DNA of 64,000 bases from an uncultured Collinsella sp. GTDB taxonomy: Bacteria; Actinomycetota; Coriobacteriia; Coriobacteriales; Coriobacteriaceae. The position numbers and the translations under genes were made by a program. The notes beneath the pieces are model-generated. The model saw only the letters and a program-made list of their open reading frames with translations, had not been told where the DNA came from and searched no databases. Location: NCBI GenBank assembly GCA_959019775.1, contig CAUEPS010000006.1, forward strand, positions 18,389-82,388, given 5' to 3'. Positions 1-9,181 of the stretch are shown piece after piece; position 1 is the first letter of the stretch; every line of letters starts with the position of its first letter.

Positions 1-285
1 GGTATGGCGTTCCTTCATCTGGGTGTCTCTCTGTTGTTTAGGTTGTTCAACGATCCGACCTGCGATGTTTCTGCCTACATTTCGAGGTGCACTTCATTCT
101 TGGATGACAAGTTCTCGACGTGGCGCAATTCGAACTGCATGTCTCTTTCGTATGCCCTTAAGCAAAAAGGCCCGTTCATCAAGCTTTGGATTGCACGCCT
201 GTTCTATAAAGCGCACCTCATGAGGCCGTTTTTGTCTGCCTATCGCTTTGCGATTACCAAACTGAGGATCGACATCAAGTGGTAG
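1..285 (+). CDS. C-terminal part of a protein, probably a glycosyltransferase (5' end outside window)
   Basis: The frame is open from the first base and ends at TAG 283-285, so only the last 94 codons are visible. The tail is basic and aromatic (FYKAHLMRPF, ending KLRIDIKW). Such membrane-associating tails are common at the ends of family-2 glycosyltransferases in capsule and cell-wall polysaccharide loci. No catalytic motif lies inside the window, so the family is inferred from the tail and from the next gene, a GT2 enzyme 39 nt downstream on the same strand. It could be another envelope-polysaccharide protein. An internal ATG at base 4 is probably not the real start. Confidence 0.5.
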   Translation, partial: GMAFLHLGVSLLFRLFNDPTCDVSAYISRCTSFLDDKFSTWRNSNCMSLSYALKQKGPFIKLWIARLFYKAHLMRPFLSAYRFAITKLRIDIKW

Positions 286-324
286 TACGCAATTTCTCGC
301 CACTGTCTGAAAGGCATTTGTCTC

Positions 325-1014
325 ATGTCCAATAAGCGCCTTTTGGTGATTATTCCAGCCTACAATGAGGAAGAATCCATTTCTTCAACCGTTGACGAAC
401 TGACTTCGACGCTGCCTGGTGTCGATTACGTTGTAGTAAACGATGGTTCAAAGGACGGTACAGAGCGTATCTGCCTCGAGCATGGTTATAACTACGTGTC
501 GTTGCCGGTTAATTCCGGCCTCACAGTCGGTTTCCAAACTGGCATGAAGTACGCACTTCGTAACGGCTATGATTACGCCCTTCAGTTTGATGCGGACGGC
601 CAGCACAGGCCTGAGTATATTTCCAAGATGCTTGATCTCGCGGTTGCTGAAGACGTCGACATCGTTATTGGCTCACGCTTTGTAAACAAGTGCAAAGAGG
701 TTTCTGCACGCATGCTCGGCTCGCGCATCATTACGGTTGCGATTAAGCTCACTACCGGCAAGCGAGTCGCAGATCCGACTTCTGGCATGCGCATGTTTAA
801 TAGGAAGATGATTGAGCGTTTTGCAAACGATGACTCCTTGAATCCGGAACCTGAGTCTATTTCTTACCTTATGAAGAAGGGCGCGAAGGTTCGTGAGGTC
901 CAGGTTGAAATGCGCGAGAGGCAGGCGGGGGAGAGCTACTTGAATATTCCCAAATCGATTGCCTATATGGCGCGTGCTTGCATTTCCATCCTCTTCGTTC
1001 AGTGGTTTAGGTGA
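325..1014 (+). CDS. Family 2 glycosyltransferase, DPM/DPG-synthase type
   Basis: A 229-residue GT-A glycosyltransferase. The N-terminus carries the nucleotide-sugar fold (VIIPAYNEEESI, VVNDGSKDGT) and the metal-binding DxD-like motif is FDADGQH near residues 88-94. Enzymes of this class move a sugar from a nucleotide donor to polyprenyl phosphate on the cytoplasmic face of the membrane. There is no C-terminal membrane pair, so membrane contact probably comes from the next gene, a DUF2304 protein starting 7 nt after the stop. That GT2 plus DUF2304 pairing is recurrent in actinobacterial and clostridial wall-polysaccharide loci. The start is ATG 325, with a weak AAAGG-like site upstream. Sugar and acceptor cannot be read from sequence. 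Confidence 0.9.
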   Translation: MSNKRLLVIIPAYNEEESISSTVDELTSTLPGVDYVVVNDGSKDGTERICLEHGYNYVSLPVNSGLTVGFQTGMKYALRNGYDYALQFDADGQHRPEYISKMLDLAVAEDVDIVIGSRFVNKCKEVSARMLGSRIITVAIKLTTGKRVADPTSGMRMFNRKMIERFANDDSLNPEPESISYLMKKGAKVREVQVEMRERQAGESYLNIPKSIAYMARACISILFVQWFR

Positions 1015-1021
1015 TTGAACA

Positions 1022-1345
1022 ATGTCTATTGTGCTTAGGGCCGTCCTCCTGCTCGGGGCGCTTTTGGTTTTGTATTTTGTCATCAAGAAACTGAGGAAGG
1101 CGCAGATCGAGGTACTGGACTCCGTGTTCTGGCTTTTCTTTGTCTTTAGCTTTGTTGTGCTGGCCGCTTTTCCCCAGGTAGCCTTTTGGCTATCTTCTCT
1201 TCTGGGATTTGAGAGTCCGGCGAACTTCGTGTTCCTCTACGTGATCGTTTTGCTCCTGTATCGTGAGTTCAGCAATACGGTGAGCATCTCGAAGCTGCGT
1301 CGGAGGATTAATCAGCTTGTTGAGGAACAGGCGCTTCGAGGTTGA
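1022..1345 (+). CDS. DUF2304 small membrane protein
   Basis: A 107-residue protein with three hydrophobic stretches: residues about 3-20 (VLLLGALLVLYFVI), 35-55 (FWLFFVFSFVVLAAF) and 68-85 (FVFLYVIVLLLY). A basic, amphipathic C-terminal helix follows (SKLRRRINQLVEEQAL). This is the layout of DUF2304 proteins, which regularly follow DPM-type glycosyltransferases and are thought to anchor or assist them; direct function is not established. It begins 7 nt after the GT2 stop, so the two are probably co-transcribed and translated together. Confidence 0.85.
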   Translation: MSIVLRAVLLLGALLVLYFVIKKLRKAQIEVLDSVFWLFFVFSFVVLAAFPQVAFWLSSLLGFESPANFVFLYVIVLLLYREFSNTVSISKLRRRINQLVEEQALRG

Positions 1346-1372
1346 TGTGATGGTCTGTTCCGTAGGAAGTAA

Positions 1373-3292
1373 TTGAGAGTAGAGGTCACAACAGTGTCTA
1401 TCCCTCGCGTTATTGCCGGTTTACTTTTTCTATTCATATTTGTGTCATTGCTCTATTCTTACTTTGGTTCAATTCCAGACCGATCCCAGCATCAAAAACA
1501 TATTTATTCGGTTTGGCATAAAGCGAAGCCGCTTCTCTTTTTCTCAACGCTGTTCGCTATCGCAATGGAGGCTCTGACCTTGTGGGGCATGCGTTCTTCC
1601 AATCCACTTGTTATTGAGGACTGGAGTCGAAGGCGTGTGGCGATTTTTTTTGTGTTCGGGATTGTTGTTGCGATAGTTGTGCGCTTGGCTTTTGTTCGTC
1701 TCGTTCCGGTCCTAAGAAATCAGCTGTCTAAATCAGACAATCGTCGCGATCGAGTACGCGTTGTGATTCTCCTGGCTGCAAGCTTCTTGATGTTGCTTGG
1801 ACTGGGAATTTTCTACGTTGTTGTGGGGCACGCGTCTTCCCTAATCTATCTTTCGGCGTGCGTTGTCGTTGTTGTTGTGTTCGTGGTGATGTTACTTCAA
1901 TGGCGCTCCTTTACGCCTCTTGCTGGATTCCTTCTTATTTCATTTGCTATCGGCTCTTTTTTTGTTTTTTGCATTCCCCCATCCACGGGCTTTTCTTGGG
2001 ATGACGGCATTCATTTTGATCGAAGCTTGGGTATTTCTTACTTTGGCAGTGCGGAATTGTCTCCTGCTGAAGTGGAAATGGCGGTCATGCCGTGGAACAA
2101 TACGACCGGTGAAATGAACTACTCCCTCCTCTATGAGTCTCTTCCTAGACTTGATGAGCAATATTCTGACGCTGCCGATCTTGGTCAGATCGAAGAGGTG
2201 CACGGGTGGATTTCCCCTGTTTTCCATGCGGACCTCATTTCAATCTCAATGGTCGGTAACATTCCGAATGCGCTTGGCATCTGGATGGGTCGGCTGCTTC
2301 ATCTTTCTTTGAGCGGCCTTGTGTTGGCGGGTAGATTGTTTAACCTGCTTACGTATATTGCTATTACGGGAACCGCGATTGCCGTCGCCCCCTCGAAGAA
2401 ATGGTGCTTTTCTAGTATTGGCCTTTTGCCCACCAACCTATTCTTGGCGGCAAGCTTTTCCTATGATCCATGGGTCATCTCATGTCTCATACTGTTCACA
2501 TCACTTGCTTCCCGGTTGATTTCTTCTAATGTTCGGATTTCATTCAGTCGCCTGCTTCCTTGTCTGGTCGTCTTGGCTCTGGGCCTTGCATCGAAGGCCA
2601 TTTATTTTCTACTCGCTGGCATATTACTTCTGGTGCCGAAAGGGCGGCTTGGAAATGCAGGTCAAAAACGCCGGTACTATGCTGCCCTGCTTGTGTTTAC
2701 CTTGGCGATGATATTGTCGTTTGTGTTGCCTCTGCTGTTTACGTCCAGCGGTAACGCAGGCGATGTAAGGGGCGGTTCGGACGTCAGCTCGATTGGACAG
2801 ATTAAGTACTTTTTCACTGACCCTCTCGGCTTTTTGGCGACGATCGGCTTTTTTGTTATTGGCTATCTTTCGCCTTTGGAAGCAGGCGGATATGCGGTGT
2901 ATACGGCGTATCTCGGTTTTATTGAAACGATCGTCCCTTTTCTTTCCCTCGTGCCCCTATCGTGTATTGTGGCTACCGCGTTGTTTGACCCCGATTCCGA
3001 GAGCGGACCCTCATTCAGTGTGTTTGCAAGGTGCTATCTAGTTTTTATATTTCTCGCCTCTGTTGTGCTTGTGGCTACTGCGCTGTACGTGTCGTTTACT
3101 CCTGTTGGTTTCTGGACAGTAAATGGTTGCTCGCCGAGATATATCTTGCCTCTGCTTGCGCCTCTCATGTTGGGTGTCGGATCGAGCCGTGTTTCCGATA
3201 CGCGCGTGCGTCTATTGCTGGCAAGGGGCGGTATGATGCTCACCGGCGCGACGGGTTTTGCCGTCTGTATGTTTGTGGTATTCCAGCTTTAG
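1373..3292 (+). CDS. DUF2142 polytopic membrane protein
   Basis: A roughly 630-residue integral membrane protein with about a dozen hydrophobic segments. A large extracytoplasmic-looking loop after the first five or so helices contains GFSWDDGIHFDRS, typical of DUF2142. DUF2142 proteins resemble GT-C glycosyltransferases and polymerase-like proteins of surface-polysaccharide loci; the acidic loop after the early helices is where GT-C enzymes keep catalytic acids. The start is uncertain: TTG 1373 has AGGAAG 5 nt upstream, while GTG 1394 has an AGAGGT site and gives the more usual start MSIPRVIAGLLF. It may polymerise or side-chain-modify the glycan made by the surrounding GTs; that role is inference. 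Confidence 0.82.
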   Translation: MRVEVTTVSIPRVIAGLLFLFIFVSLLYSYFGSIPDRSQHQKHIYSVWHKAKPLLFFSTLFAIAMEALTLWGMRSSNPLVIEDWSRRRVAIFFVFGIVVAIVVRLAFVRLVPVLRNQLSKSDNRRDRVRVVILLAASFLMLLGLGIFYVVVGHASSLIYLSACVVVVVVFVVMLLQWRSFTPLAGFLLISFAIGSFFVFCIPPSTGFSWDDGIHFDRSLGISYFGSAELSPAEVEMAVMPWNNTTGEMNYSLLYESLPRLDEQYSDAADLGQIEEVHGWISPVFHADLISISMVGNIPNALGIWMGRLLHLSLSGLVLAGRLFNLLTYIAITGTAIAVAPSKKWCFSSIGLLPTNLFLAASFSYDPWVISCLILFTSLASRLISSNVRISFSRLLPCLVVLALGLASKAIYFLLAGILLLVPKGRLGNAGQKRRYYAALLVFTLAMILSFVLPLLFTSSGNAGDVRGGSDVSSIGQIKYFFTDPLGFLATIGFFVIGYLSPLEAGGYAVYTAYLGFIETIVPFLSLVPLSCIVATALFDPDSESGPSFSVFARCYLVFIFLASVVLVATALYVSFTPVGFWTVNGCSPRYILPLLAPLMLGVGSSRVSDTRVRLLLARGGMMLTGATGFAVCMFVVFQL

Positions 3293-3467
3293 ACACGAGT
3301 CTGTGTATTTGCTGGGCGAGGTGGCGCTATGTATGGATGACGGATGTGAGTATTTGGCCACGAGTATGCCGCCCGTCTTGCTTACAATAGTTTGACGCTC
3401 TCTGGACCTCAGGTTCATTTGGGATAAAGTCTATGTTTTGGAACTGTTTATTATTGGGCAGGTAAAT

Positions 3468-6446
3468 ATGTCGAAGATAGATACAGCAAAGACTCTGCTT
3501 GGGTTGGCAAAAAAGAATCCTGGTAGCTATGCGCGAGCAGCAAAGTACGCCGTTAAGTATGGTCTTGTTGGTCTGCGCGATCGTTTTCACGATGAGATTG
3601 TGATGGATGACGTTGCGCTTCCATCTGAGGGTCTTGAGCCGGGGAGCTCTACGGGGAGCGTTTGCTTCTCCATCGTGATGCCCGTCTATAACGTGGATAT
3701 CAAATGGCTCGATTTGGCCATTCAATCGGTAGAGGCTCAAACGTACGATAACTGGGAGATTTGTATCGCTGACGATGCATCGACCGACCAGCGCGTGCGC
3801 GATTACTTGCAAAAGAAGGAATCCGAAAAGATCAAGGTTGTTTACCTGGAAGACAACCAAGGGATTTCGGGCGCAACAAATGCCGCCGCAGAGCTTGCCA
3901 AGGGCGATTTCATTGCCCTGATGGATAACGATGACGTCATTCATCCGGCTGCATTGGCCGACTTGTTCGTTGCGGCCACCGTGGAGCATGCTGATCTTAT
4001 CTACACCGACAATGATGTGGTGGACGAAGATGGCAATCGACTCGCCGTACTTCATAAGCCCGACTGGTCGCCTGACCTCATGCTTTCTCAGATGTACGTG
4101 GGGCATTTGGTTGCCTTCAGTCGTTCTCTGTTCGAGTCGGTGGGTGGCTTTCGTTCTGAGTTCGACGGCAGTCAGGATTACGACCTGTTCCTTCGCATGT
4201 CGGCTGCTGCTAAGCGCATCTCCCACGTTGCGAAGTCGTTGTATTCTTGGCGTGCCATCGCTTCCTCTACGGCATCGAACCCTGATGCCAAGCCGTATTC
4301 TCAGTTCGCGGGGCAGAAAGCAATCCAAAGCTATCTCGACAGCTTGTACGGTAAAGACGAGTGTCGAGTAGATGAGACTGACAACCTGTTCGTCTATGAC
4401 GTGAGGTATCCGGTCGCTGCGGGCACGCTGGCCTCGATTGTGATCCCCACAAAAGACCATGCGGACGATCTGAAGGTTGCTATCGACAGCATCTTCGCAA
4501 AGACCGAGTATCCTAACTTTGAGATTATCGTGTTGGATAATAATTCGTCCGATGCTGAGACCTTTGCGTATTTTGATACAGTTGTTTCCGAGCATGAGAA
4601 CGTCAGGGTTGTAACCTCTGCCTACCCTTTCAACTGGTCCAAGCTAAACAACCAGGGGATTTCTGAGGCGAAGGGCGATGTCCTCATTTTCTTGAACAAT
4701 GATGTTGAGGTACTCGAGGGTTCCTGGCTTACCCGACTTGTTGAAAACGCACTGCGACCTGAAATTGGAGTCGCCGGAGCCTTGCTTACCTATCCCGATG
4801 ACACTATTCAGCATGCTGGCGTTGTGGTCGGAATGGGCGGCTGGGCCGATCATGTCTATAAGGCAATGCCTGCGGTGCACAACGGAAATCCGTTCATTTC
4901 TCCCATGGTGACAAGGAATGTTTCTGCTGTTACGGGTGCCTGCATGGCCATCTCCCGTTCCTGCTTGGAAGAGATTGGGCTGTTTGATGAAGATTTCATT
5001 GTGTGTGGTAGCGACGTTGAGCTGTGCCTCCGTGCAATGAAGTATGGTAAGCGCAATGTGTATCTTCCGGGCGTGAGGCTCACCCATTACGAGTCGAAGA
5101 CGCGTGATGCCAAGGATATCCCTGCCATCGACTTTAAGCTTTCGGAGGCTATGTATCGGCCTTACGTTGCTGCTGGAGATCCGTATTACAACTCCAATTT
5201 GGACTACATGTCCTGTATGCCAAGGGTGCTTTCGAACAAGGAACGTCTGCAGAGAAGTGCTGGTACACGCCTGGAAGTGTCGGTCCCCGAGATTCAACCG
5301 CTTCATTTCGTTAAAGCTGAGTCGGAACGTAGGCGTCTCAATCTTCTCGTTCCGTCCGTTAATCCTGAGGATATCTTCGGCGGCATCGCCACCGCTCTTA
5401 AGTTCTACGAACGGTTGCTTGCTGAAACTGGCATGGATGGCAGGATTATTGTGCTCGATGCCGTAACGTGTGCTGGTTCTGTATCCGAGCGCTTCGACGG
5501 CTATGAGCTATATGAACTTGGTTCCGAGGGCGATGCGCACTTCAGCATCGTGAACGCTTCTTCTCGTAATGCCGCTGATATTCCCGTTGCGCGAGGCGAT
5601 TGGTTCATTGCTACGTCCTGGTGGTCGGCTTACTGCTATCAGACTGAATACGGTGCCCATTTCTCGCGCGGCGACCTTGAGATGAATCCGCTTATATACT
5701 TGATCCAAGATTATGAGCCTGGATTCTATGCTTGGTCTTCGAATTACCTTCTCGCGCGCTCTACATACACGAGCTCGACTCCCGTTGTTGCCGTGTTCAA
5801 TTCCTCTGAGCTCAGGCAGTACTTCTTTGAGCGTGGTTTCCGCTTCGAGTCCGAGTTTTCTTTTGATCCGATGCTGAACGATAAGCTTAAGGAAAAGCTT
5901 GTCCAGCTTGATGGCAGGACCGCGAAGCGTCGTCAGATTCTCGTATATGGTCGTCCTGGGACACCGCGCAATGCCTTCGAGCTCGTTGTTGAGTCCTTGA
6001 GGGAGTTCGTTGAGGCCTGTCCAGAAAGCTCTTTGTGGGAGTTCCTCTCTGCTGGCGAGCAGCATCCCCCTGTGCCGTTGGCCAACGGCAGGTATCTTGT
6101 TTCTGTGGGCAAGCAGTCTCTCGAAGGATACGCGAGCTTGCTGGCTGAGTCCTATGCGGGCATTTCTCTGATGGCCTCGCCCCATCCGAGTTATCCCCCG
6201 TTGGAAATGGCTTCGTTTGGCGTTAAGGTCATTACGAATACGTTTGTCGGGAAGGATCTCGCGAGTTTCGGTGACTCCGTCGTTTCTGTAAGCAATGTTA
6301 CGCCGCATGGAATCGGCTGTGAGCTTGCCCGAATTTGCGAAGGATACTCCGCCGAAGTGTCGTGTGGCTGCGTGAACGCTCACTATCTTTCCGATGAGGA
6401 CCTGTTCCCATTTCTGACCGATATGGTTGAATCACTTGGCCTGTAG
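3468..6446 (+). CDS. Three-domain glycosyltransferase: GT2 - GT2 - WsaF-like GT4
   Basis: A 992-residue multidomain enzyme. Domain 1 (about 65-260) is GT2 with SIVMPVYN and the metal site ALMDNDD. Domain 2 (about 320-560) is a second GT2 with SIVIPTKDH and FLNNDVEV, of the rhamnosyltransferase-like type. Domain 3 (about 620-980) matches WsaF-type rhamnosyltransferases (LLVPSVNPEDIFGGI, YLIQDYEPGFYAWSS). It probably adds two or three successive sugars, plausibly rhamnose, to a lipid-linked glycan in the cytoplasm. ATG 3468 with GCAGG about 7 nt upstream is a better start than the in-frame TTG at 3438. The next gene repeats the WsaF domain alone. The rml genes downstream fit a rhamnose donor. 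Confidence 0.88.
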   Translation: MSKIDTAKTLLGLAKKNPGSYARAAKYAVKYGLVGLRDRFHDEIVMDDVALPSEGLEPGSSTGSVCFSIVMPVYNVDIKWLDLAIQSVEAQTYDNWEICIADDASTDQRVRDYLQKKESEKIKVVYLEDNQGISGATNAAAELAKGDFIALMDNDDVIHPAALADLFVAATVEHADLIYTDNDVVDEDGNRLAVLHKPDWSPDLMLSQMYVGHLVAFSRSLFESVGGFRSEFDGSQDYDLFLRMSAAAKRISHVAKSLYSWRAIASSTASNPDAKPYSQFAGQKAIQSYLDSLYGKDECRVDETDNLFVYDVRYPVAAGTLASIVIPTKDHADDLKVAIDSIFAKTEYPNFEIIVLDNNSSDAETFAYFDTVVSEHENVRVVTSAYPFNWSKLNNQGISEAKGDVLIFLNNDVEVLEGSWLTRLVENALRPEIGVAGALLTYPDDTIQHAGVVVGMGGWADHVYKAMPAVHNGNPFISPMVTRNVSAVTGACMAISRSCLEEIGLFDEDFIVCGSDVELCLRAMKYGKRNVYLPGVRLTHYESKTRDAKDIPAIDFKLSEAMYRPYVAAGDPYYNSNLDYMSCMPRVLSNKERLQRSAGTRLEVSVPEIQPLHFVKAESERRRLNLLVPSVNPEDIFGGIATALKFYERLLAETGMDGRIIVLDAVTCAGSVSERFDGYELYELGSEGDAHFSIVNASSRNAADIPVARGDWFIATSWWSAYCYQTEYGAHFSRGDLEMNPLIYLIQDYEPGFYAWSSNYLLARSTYTSSTPVVAVFNSSELRQYFFERGFRFESEFSFDPMLNDKLKEKLVQLDGRTAKRRQILVYGRPGTPRNAFELVVESLREFVEACPESSLWEFLSAGEQHPPVPLANGRYLVSVGKQSLEGYASLLAESYAGISLMASPHPSYPPLEMASFGVKVITNTFVGKDLASFGDSVVSVSNVTPHGIGCELARICEGYSAEVSCGCVNAHYLSDEDLFPFLTDMVESLGL

Positions 6447-6478
6447 CCATGTCCCGGAGAGCGTCAGGGGGGCTCATG

Positions 6479-8020
6479 ATGAACAAACAAGAGGGACTAG
6501 TTGCCGCATGGTACGTTCCCACCCCGACTATGGGCGGCGGCGGATTTCGAACCATTCTTCAAAATGCCTCCGCGCTCTCATGCCGTGGATATCGCAATGA
6601 CTTTTATGTGATTCCTCCAGTAAATAAAGTTCTTGATCTTTTGTTCGTCGAGGAGTCATGTTTAGCGTGGTTTGGCATGGCTCCTGATCGTTGGCTCCTT
6701 GCAGGTGCTAATGAGGAAGATCGAACTCTTTCCATTGCGACGTCCTGGGACACTGTCGAGTATCTGGCTTCGAGTTCACATGGCGCTCCTGGCTTTTATT
6801 TCGTTCAGGATTATGAGCCTTGGTTCTTCTCCTTGGATAGCAACTTTCTTGCTGCGGAAAACACGTATCGCCACGGGCTTCGAGTTGTCACCATTGGCAA
6901 GTGGCTCGCGGGAAAAATAGACAGAGAATATGGCAGTGTGCTTGGATATACGGACTTTGGCGTTGGTCCGTCTTACTATTCAGAGAACCTCGGCTGCCGT
7001 GAAAACTCGAAGCCGGCTTCAGAGCACGCCGTATGCGCTATTTATCAGCCTGAAAAGGGACGACGCGTTGCTCCTCTGCTCGTGGAGGCAATTCGCGTTG
7101 CACTGGAGCTCGATCCATCGCTTACGTTTTATCTGTATGGCTCTGATGCCCCGGTGCCCATTTCCGATCATCGCGTGGTGTCGCTTGGCTTGATTTCTAC
7201 CGATGAATGCCGCGAGCTCTACTGGCGTTGCAAATGCGGAGTATCGCTCAGTATCTCAAATCCCTCACGCATTCCTTTCGAAATGATGGCGTGCGGGCTT
7301 CCCGTCATCGATCTCTACCGGGAGAACAACCTATTTGATTTTAGGGACGGTAGTCTTCTGCTTGCGCGTTCGGATGCAGCTTCCTTGGCAACGGCGATCG
7401 TGTCGCTGGCTGCAGATAGGGAGAAACAGGATAGTCTGCGCAAGGGAGGTCTTGATCTTGTTGCCGAGCGAACGGTTGCTTTAGAGTCTGATTGCTTTGC
7501 GAACTTGGTCTGTTCTGATCTGGGCGCGGGTGGTTTTGATGGCGCCTCAATCCGTCAGACTTATACTTGCGCACCCGTTGAGGCATCTGACGAGGCTCTT
7601 GCTGTCGAGCGTCGCCTTGTCGAAGAGTCGCACCGCTCGCGTGCGGAAGCGTGTGTACCTGTTATTTGGCCTGACTCTGGCATTTGCGTTAGCTTTACAT
7701 CATTTGAGCCCGCTGGCGATGCGCGTTTAGCTGTTTGGTCCATGGGGGATCAGTCGGATCTTCAGTGGTTTCAGATGGATGGGTCTGATGCGGATTTCCA
7801 GGTGCTTGTTGACCGGGAAGATGGCTGGGACGTCGGATGTCGAACCTACAACTTTCATTTCTACATCAACGCAAGCAAGGGTGAGCCCGTGTTTGCCGGT
7901 AGCGCTGTTGTCCCGCTGTCTCCTGATGTGTCTGTGGGGAAGGTCGAAGCTGCTGTTCCAATCTTGGGGGGGAGAGGTGCGAATCGCGGAAGCGCCTATC
8001 ACGAACCTCGTCTGCGGTGA
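6479..8020 (+). CDS. WsaF-type glycosyltransferase (GT4-like), C-terminus altered by a frameshift
   Basis: A 513-residue protein aligned by eye to the third domain of the preceding gene: YFVQDYEPWFFSLDSNF and the GT4-style C-terminal lobe NPSRIPFEMMACGLPVIDL, where the sugar-nucleotide glutamate lies. WsaF enzymes transfer rhamnose from dTDP-rhamnose. ATG 6479 is chosen because AGGGGGG lies 6 nt upstream; ATG 6449 would add ten residues without a ribosome site. The frame changes at a G7 tract (7966-7972): as read, the protein ends in a non-natural-looking tail at 8020. Removing one G lets it continue in another frame to TAG 8121-8123 with a coherent, charged ending (EVRIAEAPITNLVCGEP and on). 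It may be phase-variable, mutated, or a homopolymer sequencing error. Confidence 0.85.
   Translation: MNKQEGLVAAWYVPTPTMGGGGFRTILQNASALSCRGYRNDFYVIPPVNKVLDLLFVEESCLAWFGMAPDRWLLAGANEEDRTLSIATSWDTVEYLASSSHGAPGFYFVQDYEPWFFSLDSNFLAAENTYRHGLRVVTIGKWLAGKIDREYGSVLGYTDFGVGPSYYSENLGCRENSKPASEHAVCAIYQPEKGRRVAPLLVEAIRVALELDPSLTFYLYGSDAPVPISDHRVVSLGLISTDECRELYWRCKCGVSLSISNPSRIPFEMMACGLPVIDLYRENNLFDFRDGSLLLARSDAASLATAIVSLAADREKQDSLRKGGLDLVAERTVALESDCFANLVCSDLGAGGFDGASIRQTYTCAPVEASDEALAVERRLVEESHRSRAEACVPVIWPDSGICVSFTSFEPAGDARLAVWSMGDQSDLQWFQMDGSDADFQVLVDREDGWDVGCRTYNFHFYINASKGEPVFAGSAVVPLSPDVSVGKVEAAVPILGGRGANRGSAYHEPRLR
7966..7972 (+). repeat. G7 homopolymer at a frameshift point
   Basis: Seven consecutive G residues inside the WsaF-like gene. 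The reading frame upstream and the coherent reading frame downstream (to 8123) differ here by exactly one base, so a G6 or G9 allele would give a protein about 34 residues longer. This is the classic geometry of slipped-strand phase variation, but also of a common sequencing error. Confidence 0.6.
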
Positions 8021-8212
8021 GCCCGTTTCCGATATCGATGATACTGATAGCGGGGCTAGGGAGACGTTTCCTCGAAGGCTTAAGGCATGGGTGGATCGCT
8101 GCATAAAGGGCGGGGTTGCGTAGAGTCGGGAAGTAGATCGACGGACGGGCGTGCTCGACATTGCACCTCGTCCTACTTTTGTGCAGCTTCGCAGCCCGCG
8201 TGCCCTCTCGCG

Positions 8213-8218
8213 TATACT
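8213..8218 (+). promoter_or_regulatory. Possible -10 element for the rmlA gene
   Basis: TATACT, 40 nt upstream of the rmlA start, in the only non-coding gap before it. No convincing -35 hexamer sits 16-18 nt upstream (TTCGCA at 19 nt is the closest), so this is a weak call. The gap 8124-8257 holds nothing else that I can support. Confidence 0.3.
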
Positions 8219-8257
8219 AGTACCAACTGTGTACGCCCAACTTTGGAGGTCCAATCT

Positions 8258-9157
8258 ATGAAGGGCATCATCCTCGCGGGCGGCTCGGGCACGCGCCTGT
8301 ACCCGCTCACGCTCGTCACCAGCAAGCAGCTGCTGCCGGTCTACGACAAGCCGATGATCTACTACCCGCTGTCCACGCTCATGCTGGCGGGCATCAAGGA
8401 CATCCTGGTCATCTCCACGCCGACCGACCTGCCTAACTTCGAGCGCCTACTCGGGGACGGTTCCCGCTTCGGCGTGAACCTCTCCTACGCCGAGCAGCCC
8501 TCGCCGGACGGCCTGGCGCAGGCCTTCACCATCGGCGAGGACTTCATCGCCGGCGAGCCGTGCGCCCTCGTCCTCGGCGACAACATCTTCTACGGCAACG
8601 GCCTGTCGCGCCACCTGACGCGCGCCGTCCAGAACGCCGAGTCGGGCCGCGCCACGGTCTTCGGCTACCACGTGGACGACCCCGAGCGCTTCGGCGTCGT
8701 GGAGTTCGATGCGCAGGGGAGGGCCGTCTCCATCGAGGAGAAGCCCGCCGAGCCCAAGAGCTCCTATGCCGTCACCGGCCTGTACTTCTACCCGGGCGAC
8801 GTGGCCGCCAAGGCCCATAAGGTCCAGCCCTCCGCCCGCGGCGAGCTGGAGATCACCACGCTCAACCAGATGTACCTGGAGGAGGGGACGCTCTCCGTCG
8901 TCACCCTGGGCCGCGGCTACGCGTGGCTGGACACCGGCACCATGGAGAGCCTGCACGAGGCCGCGGAGTTCGTCCGCGCCGTGGAGCACTCCCAGGACCT
9001 GCCGGTCTCGGTCCCCGAGGAGATTGCCTGGGAGAACGGCTGGATCACCACCGCCGAGCTTGAGGAGGCCGCGACGGCCTACGGCAAGTCGGTCTACGGC
9101 CAGCACCTGAAGAAGGTCGCCGCCGGCGAGATCGTCAACAGCCCGCGCGAGTACTAA
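8258..9157 (+). CDS. rfbA: Glucose-1-phosphate thymidylyltransferase RmlA
   Basis: First step of dTDP-L-rhamnose synthesis: glucose-1-phosphate plus dTTP gives dTDP-glucose and pyrophosphate, in the cytoplasm. The 299-residue length matches the family. Visible signatures are the nucleotide-binding GGSGTRLYP near the N-terminus, [25 protein letters not shown], and [14 protein letters not shown] 8258 has a GGAGGT site 7 nt upstream; longer in-frame starts read through non-coding sequence. Codon third positions are almost all G or C, sharply unlike the genes on either side. The rest of the pathway (rmlB and the fused rmlCD) follows after an AT-richer two-gene insertion. Confidence 0.97.
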   Translation: MKGIILAGGSGTRLYPLTLVTSKQLLPVYDKPMIYYPLSTLMLAGIKDILVISTPTDLPNFERLLGDGSRFGVNLSYAEQPSPDGLAQAFTIGEDFIAGEPCALVLGDNIFYGNGLSRHLTRAVQNAESGRATVFGYHVDDPERFGVVEFDAQGRAVSIEEKPAEPKSSYAVTGLYFYPGDVAAKAHKVQPSARGELEITTLNQMYLEEGTLSVVTLGRGYAWLDTGTMESLHEAAEFVRAVEHSQDLPVSVPEEIAWENGWITTAELEEAATAYGKSVYGQHLKKVAAGEIVNSPREY

Positions 9158-9181
9158 TTGCCCGGTGAAAGGGGGCGAGAG

